The position numbers were made by a program, and so were the translations under genes. A model generated the notes under the pieces. That model saw only the letters and a program-made list of their open reading frames with translations, was not told where the DNA came from and did no database searches. From UBA1402 sp964488495 (GTDB lineage Bacteria > Bacteroidota > Bacteroidia > Bacteroidales > UBA1402), in NCBI GenBank assembly GCA_964488495.1, contig CAZAUQ010000046.1, forward strand, positions 1 to 18,058: a stretch of DNA of 18,058 bases, given 5' to 3'. Position 1 is the stretch's first letter; every line of letters begins with the position of its first letter. Positions 8,450 to 15,687 of the stretch are shown here, piece after piece.

Positions 8450-8489
8450 TAAAAAATAAGAGAGTGTCCCATTTTATTGAGACACTCTC
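8450..8489 (-). terminator. Intrinsic terminator after mmdB
   Basis: A perfect 9-base inverted repeat, GAGAGTGTC at 8460-8468 and GACACTCTC at 8481-8489, encloses a 12-base loop. Two further bases on each side could pair across one mismatch. On the minus strand the hairpin is followed by TTATTTTTT, a U-rich tail. It lies about 48 bases beyond the mmdB stop codon and should end the methylmalonyl-CoA decarboxylase transcript before it enters the downstream polysaccharide locus. Confidence 0.85.
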
Positions 8490-8536
8490 ACAAGAATGCA
8501 TGCTAAAAAAATATCCCTTTAAGGAATAAATCCTTA

Positions 8537-9694
8537 TTAGCCTAAAAATCCGAGTAAAACACCGGCTGCTACAGCCGAACCGATAACACCGGCCACGTTG
8601 GGGCCCATGGCGTGCATAAGTAAATAATTCTTGGGATCGTATTTCAATCCCATAACTTGAGATATTCTTGCTGACGCAGGAACGGCAGACACACCGGCAT
8701 TTCCTATTAAGGGGTTGATTTTACTGTCTTTAGGAAGAAATAAATTGAAAAACTTCACAAAAAGGACGCCGCCGGCAGTTGCAATAATAAAAGAGAATGC
8801 TCCAAGAGCGAATATTTTTATTGAATCTATAGTCAGGAATTGAGAAGCCTGAGTAGAAGCTCCTACCGTCAAACCCAACAATATGGTGATCGTGTCAATC
8901 AGCGGGCCTCTTGCAGTCTCGGCTAAACGTCTCGTGACACCACTTTCTTTGAGTAAATTTCCTAAAAAGAGCATACCCAGTAATGGCAAACCCGAAGGAA
9001 CCATGAATGCAGTCATCAACAAACCGGCTATCGGGAAAATAATTTTTTCGGTAGAAGAAACCACCCTGGGAGGTTTCATTCGGATAACTCTTTCCTTTTT
9101 GGTGGTCAGTAATCGCATAACAGGTTTCTGAATAACAGGAACCAATGCCATATAAGAATAGGCCGAAACGGCTATCGCTCCCAAAAAGTTAGGAGCCAGT
9201 TTTGAGGAAAGAAATATGGCCGTAGGACCATCGGCGCCTCCAATAATACCAATGGCAGCAGCCTGTTTGGGATCAAAGCCCAATTGCAAAGCCAAAGCGT
9301 AAGAAGCAAATATGCCGATTTGTGCAGCCGCCCCTACCAGCATAAGTTTGGGATTGGAAATAAGCGAAGAAAAGTCTGTCATAGCTCCGATACCAAGGAA
9401 GACCAACGGAGGATACCATCCTTTAAGTACGCCTTGATGTAAAATATTCAGCACAGAGCCTTCCTCATAAATACCCAGCTCAAGACCTACTTCTTTGAAA
9501 GGAATATTGCCAATTAGCATCCCAAAACCTATAGGTATCAACAACATAGGTTCAAATTCGTGACGCACGGCCAGATATATAAATACCAGACCTACCACAA
9601 TCATAATCAAATGTCCCGAAGTCGCATTGGCGAAACCGGTATATGTGAGAAATTCTTTAATATTCTCACCTAAAAATTGCATGAAATCACCCAT
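8537..9694 (-). CDS. mmdB: Methylmalonyl-CoA decarboxylase beta subunit, sodium-translocating membrane carboxybiotin decarboxylase
   Basis: A 385-residue polytopic membrane protein of the OadB/MmdB/GcdB family at near-normal length. It takes the carboxyl group from carboxybiotin, releases CO2 and pumps sodium out. Diagnostic motifs are GGADGPT (152-158), whose Asp155 corresponds to the essential aspartate of OadB, and GNAGVSAVPASAR (331-343), the second conserved helix of the sodium and proton path. HAMGPNVAGVIGSA (361-374) is also typical. It is the last gene of the operon, one base after the biotin carrier gene, and is followed by a strong terminator. The protein family does not by itself separate oxaloacetate from methylmalonyl-CoA pumps; the epimerase and acyl-CoA carboxyltransferase neighbours decide for methylmalonyl-CoA. 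Met5 is an alternative start. Confidence 0.93.
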   Translation of the reverse strand: MGDFMQFLGENIKEFLTYTGFANATSGHLIMIVVGLVFIYLAVRHEFEPMLLIPIGFGMLIGNIPFKEVGLELGIYEEGSVLNILHQGVLKGWYPPLVFLGIGAMTDFSSLISNPKLMLVGAAAQIGIFASYALALQLGFDPKQAAAIGIIGGADGPTAIFLSSKLAPNFLGAIAVSAYSYMALVPVIQKPVMRLLTTKKERVIRMKPPRVVSSTEKIIFPIAGLLMTAFMVPSGLPLLGMLFLGNLLKESGVTRRLAETARGPLIDTITILLGLTVGASTQASQFLTIDSIKIFALGAFSFIIATAGGVLFVKFFNLFLPKDSKINPLIGNAGVSAVPASARISQVMGLKYDPKNYLLMHAMGPNVAGVIGSAVAAGVLLGFLG

Positions 9695-9695
9695 A

Positions 9696-10124
9696 TCAAC
9701 CTATAATTACCAAATCAGCACCTTCGAGCACAGAAGCACCTTTATCTACTTTTATTTCCAACACTTTTCCGTCCCGGTCACTTGAAATGGTGTTTTCCAT
9801 TTTCATTGCTTCCAACACCATCAATTTAGAACCGATTTTGACCGGATCGCCCACTTTGACACTAATACTCAAAATTACACCGGGCAGCGGAGATTTGATT
9901 GCTCCTCCGGGACTTTTGGTTTTAGCTTGTGCCACTACTGGTGTTCCCTGTGCAGTGACAGGAGCTGCAGCCGGTTTTGTGGCGATAAATTTGGTTTTTT
10001 CGGCACGCTCTATTTGAACTGCATAGGGTGTTCCATTAACTTCTAGTTCAATCAAATCTTTTTGTTCGTTGATTATTTCAACTTTATATTGAGAACCGTG
10101 AATGTTGTATTTAAACTCTTTCAT
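9696..10124 (-). CDS. mmdC: Biotin carboxyl carrier protein of methylmalonyl-CoA decarboxylase
   Basis: A 142-residue protein. Residues 1-48 form a small N-terminal beta domain, 50-72 an Ala/Pro-rich flexible linker (KPAAAPVTAQ and following), and 73-142 a biotinyl domain. The biotin-acceptor lysine is Lys108 in the EAMKM motif (105-109), with SPLPGVILSISVKVGDPV as the preceding half of the barrel. It shuttles the carboxyl group from the MmdA active site to the MmdB membrane pump. Its place between the membrane anchor gene and mmdB, with one base to mmdB, supports co-translation with the complex. A biotin ligase must act on it; none is in the window. Confidence 0.93.
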   Translation of the reverse strand: MKEFKYNIHGSQYKVEIINEQKDLIELEVNGTPYAVQIERAEKTKFIATKPAAAPVTAQGTPVVAQAKTKSPGGAIKSPLPGVILSISVKVGDPVKIGSKLMVLEAMKMENTISSDRDGKVLEIKVDKGASVLEGADLVIIG

Positions 10125-10148
10125 TTGTATTTGATTTTTATAATAATA

Positions 10149-11021
10149 TTAATGTGGCAGTTTGCGCAAACCATAGATTTTTGAACTCCAGGGAGAATAG
10201 GTCCTTCTTGTACGTTCAATGGTAATAATTGTATGTTCAATATCATGAACATCGTTGTCTAATTCGTATATAGCTGCAGAGATTGCTGCAATAACCTCGC
10301 CCGGAATCTCTTCACTGATCGCAGGCCTCTTAATCACATCCGATTTTTTTGGTTTGGCTGTTAATTTACGAAATCCTATGGCGAAAAAATAAAAGAAAAG
10401 GGAAAGCAACAATAACACCGAAAAAACAACAGAGATTGCCGAAAGAGTCATTCCTATGCCTATGGGGTCATTTTTAGCAAACTTTTCTACTTTCTCGTTC
10501 TTGTCCAGAGTAAGATTGTTGGTGCTCGGCGTGATACGATGCATTATCACCCAGCCGGGTTCGCCGTCGATAGCACGGGCATAGCTAACGTCGGCATCCA
10601 ATACAGGAACAACCACACTGTCTATTAAGCTTTTACCGTCAGCATTAAAAAGATACAAGGTGTTTACACTGGCAGTGTCAAGGGTAAAATTTACATAAAA
10701 ATTACCTTTATCAGGCTTACCGTCAGCATAAAACAAGACATGCTGACGTTGTTGAATTTTAGTCAGTACATCTCCTTTGGGTATCATATACATTGTGGGA
10801 TTGTTTCGGTCATTGCTTAAATAGCAACCGCCGATGTCGACAACATTGTACGAGGCATTAAACAATTCAAACCAGGACGACCTTTGACCATATTCATCAA
10901 TAAAACTTGTTTTGTTGTTTACCAAAACTTCATTGAAACAGGTTTTAGTCACCTGGGCGTAAAGCGCTGTACTCAGAAACGTTATTAAAACAAAAAAAGG
11001 GATTCGTATCTTCATAATCAC
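10149..11021 (-). CDS. Lamin-tail domain / OadG-like fusion, probable membrane anchor of the decarboxylase
   Basis: A 290-codon frame beginning GTG at 11019-11021, overlapping the mmdA stop by four bases (GTGA). An ATG two codons later (11013-11015) gives MKIRIPFFVL and is the likelier start, leaving two bases after the mmdA stop. The signal peptide ends near residue 22. Residues 28-165 resemble a lamin-tail domain: FNEVLVNN, SSWFELFNAS, VDIGGCYLSND, and a C-terminal GEPGWV...TPSTNN. A single transmembrane helix lies at about 187-216, followed by a cytoplasmic tail ending PWSSKIYGLRKLPH. The helix and tail are OadG-like, and small OadG/MmdD subunits hold the soluble subunits to the membrane pump. 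The lamin-tail part would face the periplasm. The operon has no separate OadG gene, so this protein probably fills that role. The job of the lamin-tail domain is unknown. Confidence 0.85.
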   Translation of the reverse strand: MIMKIRIPFFVLITFLSTALYAQVTKTCFNEVLVNNKTSFIDEYGQRSSWFELFNASYNVVDIGGCYLSNDRNNPTMYMIPKGDVLTKIQQRQHVLFYADGKPDKGNFYVNFTLDTASVNTLYLFNADGKSLIDSVVVPVLDADVSYARAIDGEPGWVIMHRITPSTNNLTLDKNEKVEKFAKNDPIGIGMTLSAISVVFSVLLLLSLFFYFFAIGFRKLTAKPKKSDVIKRPAISEEIPGEVIAAISAAIYELDNDVHDIEHTIITIERTRRTYSPWSSKIYGLRKLPH

Positions 11022-12571
11022 AAAGGAATGTTACCGTGCTTTTTGGCGGGATTGGTCAATTTTTTGGTTTGAAGCTGCTGCAGAGCTCTGATTACGCGGA
11101 AACGGGTATTTCTGGGCTCAATAACATCATCAATATAACCGTACTGAGCGGCTTTATAGGGATTCTGAAAAGCTTCGCTGTACTCAGCTTCTTTTTCGGC
11201 AGCCAATTTTGCAGGATCTTCAGCTGCAGCCACTTCTTTGGCATACAATACTTCTACTGCTCCTGAAGCACCCATAACGGCAATTTCGGCAGTAGGCCAG
11301 GCATAGTTAATATCGCCTCTCAATTGTTTGCAACTCATCACAATATGTGATCCTCCGTAAGACTTACGCAAAGTTACAGTTACCTTGGGTACTGTAGCTT
11401 CTCCATAAGCATACATCAATTTTGCTCCATGTACAATTACACCACCGTATTCCTGACCTGTTCCGGGTAAGAATCCAGGGACGTCTACCAGAGTCACAAT
11501 CGGAATGTTGAAGGCATCGCAAAAACGAACAAAACGGGCTCCCTTTCTGGAGGCATTGCAGTCAAGCACGCCGGCCAGCATTTTGGGCTGATTGGCCACT
11601 ATACCCACAGATTGTCCGTTGAAACGGGCAAAACCGATAATGATATTTTTGGCATAGTCTTTGTGAATTTCCAGAAATTCTCCATTGTCAACTATGGCAC
11701 CTATCACCTCATACATATCGTAAGGCTTGTTGGGGCTGTCGGGAATAATTTCGTTAAGGGAATCTTCCAGACGATCGATCGGATCGGTACATGCTATCAG
11801 AGGAGCTTCTTCCAGATTGTTTTGGGGAATATAACCCAGCAATTTGCGGATCAGGCTGATGCCTTCTTCTTCGGTATCTACAGCAAAATGAGTCACACCC
11901 GACTTGGTAGCATGTACTGAGGCTCCTCCGAGTTCTTCCTGAGTGACGTCCTCACCTGTTACCGTTTTTACCACCTTGGGGCCAGTCAAAAACATATAGG
12001 AAGTTCCTTTGGTCATCAGGGTAAAATCGGTCAAAGCCGGAGAATATACAGCTCCGCCGGCACAAGGGCCAAAGATGCCGGAAATCTGCGGAATAACACC
12101 CGATGCCAGGATATTGCGTTCAAAAATTTCGGCATAACCGGCCAGGGCATTGATACCCTCCTGAATACGGGCACCGCCTGAGTCGTTTATTCCAATAACC
12201 GGAGCGCCCATTTTCATGGCCTGATCCATAACTTTGCATATCTTAAGCGACATGGTTTCTGAAAGTGAACCTCCAAAAACTGTAAAGTCCTGTGCAAAAA
12301 CATACACAAGACGTCCTTCGATCGTTCCGTAGCCGGTTACTACTCCGTCTCCCAAATAATGCTTTTTATCTTGTCCGAAATTGGTACAACGATGTTTAAC
12401 AAACATATCGAACTCTTCGAAACTGCCTCGGTCCAAAAGCATGTTGATACGCTCACGGGCAGTATACTTTCCTTTGGCATGTTGTTTTTCGATCGCTTTT
12501 TCTCCACCGCCCAAACGAGCTTGTTCGCGGAAAGCAATTAATTCTTTTACTTTTTCCAGTTGATTACTCAT
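11018..12571 (-). CDS. mmdA: Methylmalonyl-CoA decarboxylase alpha subunit (carboxyltransferase)
   Basis: A 517-residue acyl-CoA carboxyltransferase with two crotonase-like halves, normal for the MmdA/PccB family. The N half has SGGARIQEG (131-139) and GGAVYSPALTDF (172-183), glycine pairs that form an oxyanion hole. The C half has VDVPGFLPGTGQEYGGVI (362-379), GGSHIVMSCKQLRGD (406-420) and AVMGASGAVEVLY (431-443). The enzyme moves the carboxyl group of (S)-methylmalonyl-CoA to biotin on the carrier protein, giving propionyl-CoA. The propionyl-CoA carboxylase beta subunit is the nearest alternative, but no biotin carboxylase gene is present and the membrane pump subunits follow, so the decarboxylase is favoured. 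The gene is 12 bases after the epimerase gene. Confidence 0.95.
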   Translation of the reverse strand: MSNQLEKVKELIAFREQARLGGGEKAIEKQHAKGKYTARERINMLLDRGSFEEFDMFVKHRCTNFGQDKKHYLGDGVVTGYGTIEGRLVYVFAQDFTVFGGSLSETMSLKICKVMDQAMKMGAPVIGINDSGGARIQEGINALAGYAEIFERNILASGVIPQISGIFGPCAGGAVYSPALTDFTLMTKGTSYMFLTGPKVVKTVTGEDVTQEELGGASVHATKSGVTHFAVDTEEEGISLIRKLLGYIPQNNLEEAPLIACTDPIDRLEDSLNEIIPDSPNKPYDMYEVIGAIVDNGEFLEIHKDYAKNIIIGFARFNGQSVGIVANQPKMLAGVLDCNASRKGARFVRFCDAFNIPIVTLVDVPGFLPGTGQEYGGVIVHGAKLMYAYGEATVPKVTVTLRKSYGGSHIVMSCKQLRGDINYAWPTAEIAVMGASGAVEVLYAKEVAAAEDPAKLAAEKEAEYSEAFQNPYKAAQYGYIDDVIEPRNTRFRVIRALQQLQTKKLTNPAKKHGNIPL

Positions 12572-12583
12572 TGATAGTAGTAT

Positions 12584-12994
12584 TTATTTGTTAGGATTTT
12601 CACACAATTCAGTTAATACACCCAGAGTGAATTTGGGATGTAAAAAGGCAATATTCAAGCCTTCGGCTCCTTTGCGGGGAGTTTTGTCGATCAGACGTAC
12701 GCCTTTTTCGGCAGCAGTATCGAGCTTTTCCTGCAAATTTTCGACAGCAAAGGCAATGTGATGGACACCTTCTCCGCGGTTTTCTATAAATTTACCCACC
12801 GGCCCTTCGGGATCGGTAGACTCCAGCAATTCAATTTTTGTTTGACCAACCTTGAAAAAGGCTGTTTTCACTTTTTGTTCGGGTACTTCTTCGATGGCAT
12901 AGCATTGCAGGCCCAGAATGTTTTCAAAGTATGGAATAGCCGTTTCCAAACTCTTGACTGCAATGCCAAGATGCTCAATATGTGTTGGTTTCAT
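12584..12994 (-). CDS. mce: Methylmalonyl-CoA epimerase
   Basis: A 136-residue protein of the vicinal-oxygen-chelate (glyoxalase) fold, the usual epimerase length. It has two beta-alpha-beta-beta-beta units, and probable metal ligands are His8 (IEHLGIAV), Glu55 (KIELLES), His79 (GVHHIAF) and Glu129 (VLTEL). Three of these match the ligands in the Propionibacterium enzyme; the fourth ligand there is glutamine. It interconverts (R)- and (S)-methylmalonyl-CoA, feeding the S form from the mutase side into the decarboxylase. It is the first gene of the operon, just after a good promoter, and the mutase itself is not in the window. A different VOC-family activity is unlikely given the neighbours. 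Confidence 0.95.
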   Translation of the reverse strand: MKPTHIEHLGIAVKSLETAIPYFENILGLQCYAIEEVPEQKVKTAFFKVGQTKIELLESTDPEGPVGKFIENRGEGVHHIAFAVENLQEKLDTAAEKGVRLIDKTPRKGAEGLNIAFLHPKFTLGVLTELCENPNK

Positions 12995-13025
12995 AATTAT
13001 GAATTAAGTTTTAAAAAAAACGCTG

Positions 13026-13058
13026 CAAAGATAGGAATTAATATCGGGCTTAGGCCAA
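13026..13058 (-). promoter_or_regulatory. Bacteroidota-type promoter of the mce-mmd operon
   Basis: The minus strand carries TATCTTTG at 13026-13033, followed by CAG, a perfect -7 box. A TTGG lies upstream at 13055-13058 as a -33 candidate, with about 22 bases between TTG and the -7 box, slightly longer than the usual 19-21. Transcription would begin close to 13020, leaving a leader of about 25 bases before the epimerase ATG at 12994. Confidence 0.65.
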
Positions 13059-13098
13059 GAAAAAACCAAAAAAATGTCGTGTTTTTACATAAATATTC

Positions 13099-14118
13099 CT
13101 ATCCGATCAAGTCTTTCAAGAAGCTCAATGCTTCGGTTGCATTCATTTCTTCAGTCAGGTCGAAGACGGAGACGTGCTTACCCTGATAACCGAGTTTCAC
13201 GTTATGCAGAAATTCCCCGGGAATTTGTCTGAATACTTTCAATAACTGACGGCCAAAGGGAAAACTGTCCAAAGGCAGCAAGGTCTTATCACGATCGAGA
13301 TCCGATTCAAAACGTTGCAATTCCAGCAAGGCTTCCAGGGGGCCTGCAGACAAGTGTATACCGTTGTAACTCTGAGAAATTTCAGCCAGGCCCAATTCCC
13401 GGGCCTGAACATACAATCTGTTTCTGAGGCTCCCGGGCTTAGCCTTTTGGGGATTGGTTGCACCGGCAAAGCTGTTTCTCAAATCAGTCCAGTTCCTGTC
13501 GCCCGAGATATTCATCACCACGATGCTTCTGCCGGGCAGGGTAAAATGTTCCAGTTGCCTGGGGTGAAAGGCATTCAATACATATACCGTTTCCAGATCA
13601 ATACGCCATTTTTCGGCATAGGTTCCACCGGCCAGTTTATGGTTTTGGCCATTTTGCCACAGGCAATCCAGCGAATGAGAATTAAAGAAGGGATAAGCTT
13701 CCAAGACCTCCAGGCCTCCCAGTATTTTTGTTTCATCGGCCTCAGCCCCGAAGACTTCTCTGAAGCGGCCTCTGGCTTCATCGCCCAGTGTTTTTTTCCC
13801 TTCTGAGGCCACCTGGCTGATTACTCCGTAGTGACGTCGTATAAGATCGTGTTTCTTCAAATAGGCGGCCGGCAAAACACGAATGCTGTGTATACGTAAA
13901 TCAAAAGCAGTCAGTTTGTCCAGAATAAGATTCAGCACTTCTTTGAGTCGGATAGCGGGATCTGCCAGGGTAATCTCGGGTTTGATAAAAAACAAGGCAT
14001 TGTTTTTTAAAAACTCGGGGTTTGTATCGGTATATATAGTTCGTATGTTCGAATACGAGACCTGACAATCGGCTATGCCGCTAAGTAATGCATCGATAAG
14101 TTCTGAACGGCAATTCAT
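13099..14118 (-). CDS. Nucleoside diphosphate kinase-like protein with large internal insertion
   Basis: A 339-residue soluble protein that I recognise as NDK-like from its motif order. Visible are FFIKPE (43-48, phosphate lysine Lys46), HYG (96-98, Tyr97), GATNPQKAKPGSLR (219-232, Thr221 and Arg232), and YNGIHLSAG (251-259), where Asn252 and His255 match the catalytic NxxH of NDKs. The usual GSDS after the histidine is LSAG, and the arginine before GATNP is one residue out of register. Between Tyr97 and the strand at 196-204 lie about 75 extra residues, and about 70 extra residues follow the motif core, so the protein is over twice the usual NDK length. Its gene follows the RbsD-like gene by 15 bases. 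It may be an unusual NDK or a regulatory paralogue; activity is not proven by sequence. Confidence 0.65.
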   Translation of the reverse strand: MNCRSELIDALLSGIADCQVSYSNIRTIYTDTNPEFLKNNALFFIKPEITLADPAIRLKEVLNLILDKLTAFDLRIHSIRVLPAAYLKKHDLIRRHYGVISQVASEGKKTLGDEARGRFREVFGAEADETKILGGLEVLEAYPFFNSHSLDCLWQNGQNHKLAGGTYAEKWRIDLETVYVLNAFHPRQLEHFTLPGRSIVVMNISGDRNWTDLRNSFAGATNPQKAKPGSLRNRLYVQARELGLAEISQSYNGIHLSAGPLEALLELQRFESDLDRDKTLLPLDSFPFGRQLLKVFRQIPGEFLHNVKLGYQGKHVSVFDLTEEMNATEALSFLKDLIG

Positions 14119-14133
14119 GCAGCTAAATTTTAA

Positions 14134-14598
14134 TTAGAATTTACTTCGCAGACTTTTTTCACGGGCTTCTGACCAATACCCGCAATCAAGCTCAATAAAT
14201 ACTGAAGTATAAGGAATCAGAGATTCTGTTTTAATCACAACTACATTAAACAGGCGGGCTGCTTCATCGAGTTTGCGAAAGATCTCCTCGTGTGGAATTT
14301 GTTTAAAATTGAAAGAAGAACAATTCTCCTGCAATTTGTTTTTAAAATCGCAGACCCCCTGACACAATTCATCGTCCATAAATTCCAATTCTTTGTCCAG
14401 ATAAATAATGGGACGGATATGAGGAGCTTTTTCCAGTACATTGAGTACCTCTTTGAGTACTTTATTCAAATCTTCACCCGAATTGAGATAACTGATACCC
14501 TGTGACGATTGCAGAGGATAGGCTTTGTCCACCACCAAAATCCAGTTACGATGGCCCAACAGGGGCAATAGATTGTTCAACTCTTTTAAATATTCCAT
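14134..14598 (-). CDS. Divergent RbsD/FucU-like protein (ribose pyranase or fucose mutarotase family)
   Basis: A 154-residue soluble protein. LGHRNWILVVDKAYP (14-28) matches the RbsD start, with His16 and Asp24 spaced as His20 and Asp28 of E. coli RbsD. PHEEIFRKLDEAARLF (102-117) aligns with the RbsD THEQFK segment, His103 being the probable second active histidine. VVVIKTESLIPYTSVFI (119-135) aligns with the family's AVIRTGE-x-x-PYANVIL end: Tyr130 is kept but the asparagine two residues later is Ser132. RbsD and FucU speed sugar ring-form exchange. Here no sugar kinase or transporter is adjacent; the downstream partner is the NDK-like gene, so the role may be unrelated to ribose or fucose. 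A weak TACTTTCG on the minus strand at 14658-14665 is a possible -7 box. Confidence 0.65.
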   Translation of the reverse strand: MEYLKELNNLLPLLGHRNWILVVDKAYPLQSSQGISYLNSGEDLNKVLKEVLNVLEKAPHIRPIIYLDKELEFMDDELCQGVCDFKNKLQENCSSFNFKQIPHEEIFRKLDEAARLFNVVVIKTESLIPYTSVFIELDCGYWSEAREKSLRSKF

Positions 14599-14767
14599 AC
14601 TATATAATGTGATAAAATCTTCCTGATTTCCTCTGGCTATTATTAACTTTCCGAGGACGAAAGTAGTAATTATATCTCAAATAAAAACCATTCTTTGAAG
14701 CTTTCACTCTTAATGCATTATTTATCATTTTTTTATAATTGCACGAGAGAATACAGGGCAATTTTGC
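14599..14767. other. Divergent intergenic region
   Basis: AT-rich gap between two divergent transcription units. The left unit may start from the weak minus-strand TACTTTCG at 14658-14665, which departs from the TAnnTTTG consensus in its last part. I see no conserved hairpin, repeat or RNA gene. Open frames through this gap in either direction lack recognisable protein character and I do not treat them as genes. Confidence 0.5.
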
Positions 14768-14775
14768 TATCTTTG
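14768..14775 (+). promoter_or_regulatory. Bacteroidota -7 box of the coiled-coil/MG2-like unit
   Basis: TATCTTTG followed by C, identical to the -7 box of the mce operon, lies 29 bases before the ATG at 14805. The nearest TTG (14739-14741) is about 26 bases upstream, too far for an ideal -33 element. Because this box lies downstream of an in-frame ATG at 14739, it supports 14805 rather than 14739 as the real start. Confidence 0.6.
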
Positions 14776-14804
14776 CCCCGTTATACTCAAAAGATTGCTG
14801 TTTC

Positions 14805-15686
14805 ATGCAACAAAAGACTTTATATATTTTACTAGCCTGTATTGTATTACTTTTTGCCGCAGGTCTCTTTTTGTTTATTGACAGACACAACAAAAGTCAA
14901 TTAATCAACGAAATAACTTCCCAGTTCGAATTGGAGAAAGAAGAGCTCGAGGACGGTTATTCCCAGCTTGCCCTGCAATACGAAAGTTACGGCATTCGTA
15001 TAGCTAACGATTCGCTGGCCGAACTGCTCGATATTGAACGGACAAAAAACCTGCGTCTGCTCGAAGAAATCAGGACACTAAAAATTAACAACGTCACCCG
15101 TATCAACGAGCTTCGCAAAGAATTGGAAACTGCCCGCGGTGTCATGCGATCTTATATTATTCAGATCGACTCCCTCAATACTCTGACTATGCGTTTACGT
15201 AAAGAGAACGAAGCCGTATCCAAACAATACCACGAAATCAAACATGAAGCTTCTCAGTTGGCCAAAGCAAATACAGAGCTGACCGAAAAAGTGGTACTGG
15301 CTTCCATACTCGAAGCACGCAATATAGAGATAAGAACTTTAAACGAAAGGGGCAGGGAAATCAGCCGTTTAAGCAAAATTGCCACTATAGAATTCAATTT
15401 CTATCTGCCTAAGAACATATCGGCCAAGGTAGGAGAAAAAAACATTTATCTTCGCATACTCCAACCCGACAACACTCCCTTGATCAAGAACGTAGAAGAT
15501 TTATTCGAGTTTGAAGGGGCACAGCTCAATTATTCTGTTTTCCGTCCGATAGAATACGAGGGTGAAGAGACACCGGTCAGCATGTATTGGGAAGTCGGTG
15601 AATTTTTATATCCAGGCACCTACCGGGCTGACTTTTTTGCCGACGGATTTCTGATCGGCAGTAAGTCATTCGAGTTGCTCAACTAA
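14805..15686 (+). CDS. Membrane-anchored coiled-coil protein
   Basis: A 293-residue protein when started at ATG 14805. The frame extends upstream to 14739, but that part overlaps the promoter and lacks protein-like character, and the MQQKTLYILLA start gives a clean anchor. Residues 5-25 are one transmembrane helix, probably an uncleaved inner-membrane anchor. About 30-190 is a long charged helix with heptad-like leucine and isoleucine spacing, predicted coiled coil. About 195-293 is a compact beta-rich domain: IATIEFNFYLPKNI, ETPVSMYWEVGEF, then FFADGFLIGSKSFEL. Such proteins occur in Bacteroidota under names borrowed from chromosome-segregation proteins because of the coiled coil, but I see no ATPase motif. 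The next gene starts one base after its stop, so the two products probably work together. The function is unknown. Confidence 0.8.
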   Translation: MQQKTLYILLACIVLLFAAGLFLFIDRHNKSQLINEITSQFELEKEELEDGYSQLALQYESYGIRIANDSLAELLDIERTKNLRLLEEIRTLKINNVTRINELRKELETARGVMRSYIIQIDSLNTLTMRLRKENEAVSKQYHEIKHEASQLAKANTELTEKVVLASILEARNIEIRTLNERGREISRLSKIATIEFNFYLPKNISAKVGEKNIYLRILQPDNTPLIKNVEDLFEFEGAQLNYSVFRPIEYEGEETPVSMYWEVGEFLYPGTYRADFFADGFLIGSKSFELLN

Positions 15687-15687
15687 T

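Noticed and set aside
8520..8534. Small AAGGA/TCCTT inverted repeat just after the mmdB stop
   Set aside because: Five base pairs only; the strong hairpin at 8460-8489 explains termination better.
11018..12571. Propionyl-CoA carboxylase beta subunit as the identity of mmdA
   Set aside because: No biotin carboxylase gene nearby, and the sodium-pump beta subunit and carrier follow in the same operon.
12758..13186. Plus-strand frame crossing the epimerase gene, its promoter and the end of the NDK-like gene
   Set aside because: It runs through two real genes and a promoter and shows no motif.
13315..13806. Plus-strand open frame of 163 codons antisense to the NDK-like gene
   Set aside because: It lies inside a gene with clear family motifs on the other strand and has no recognisable domain.
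14600..14893. Minus-strand frame of 97 codons overlapping the start of the coiled-coil gene
   Set aside because: Basic, low-complexity translation crossing a good plus-strand promoter; no family resemblance.
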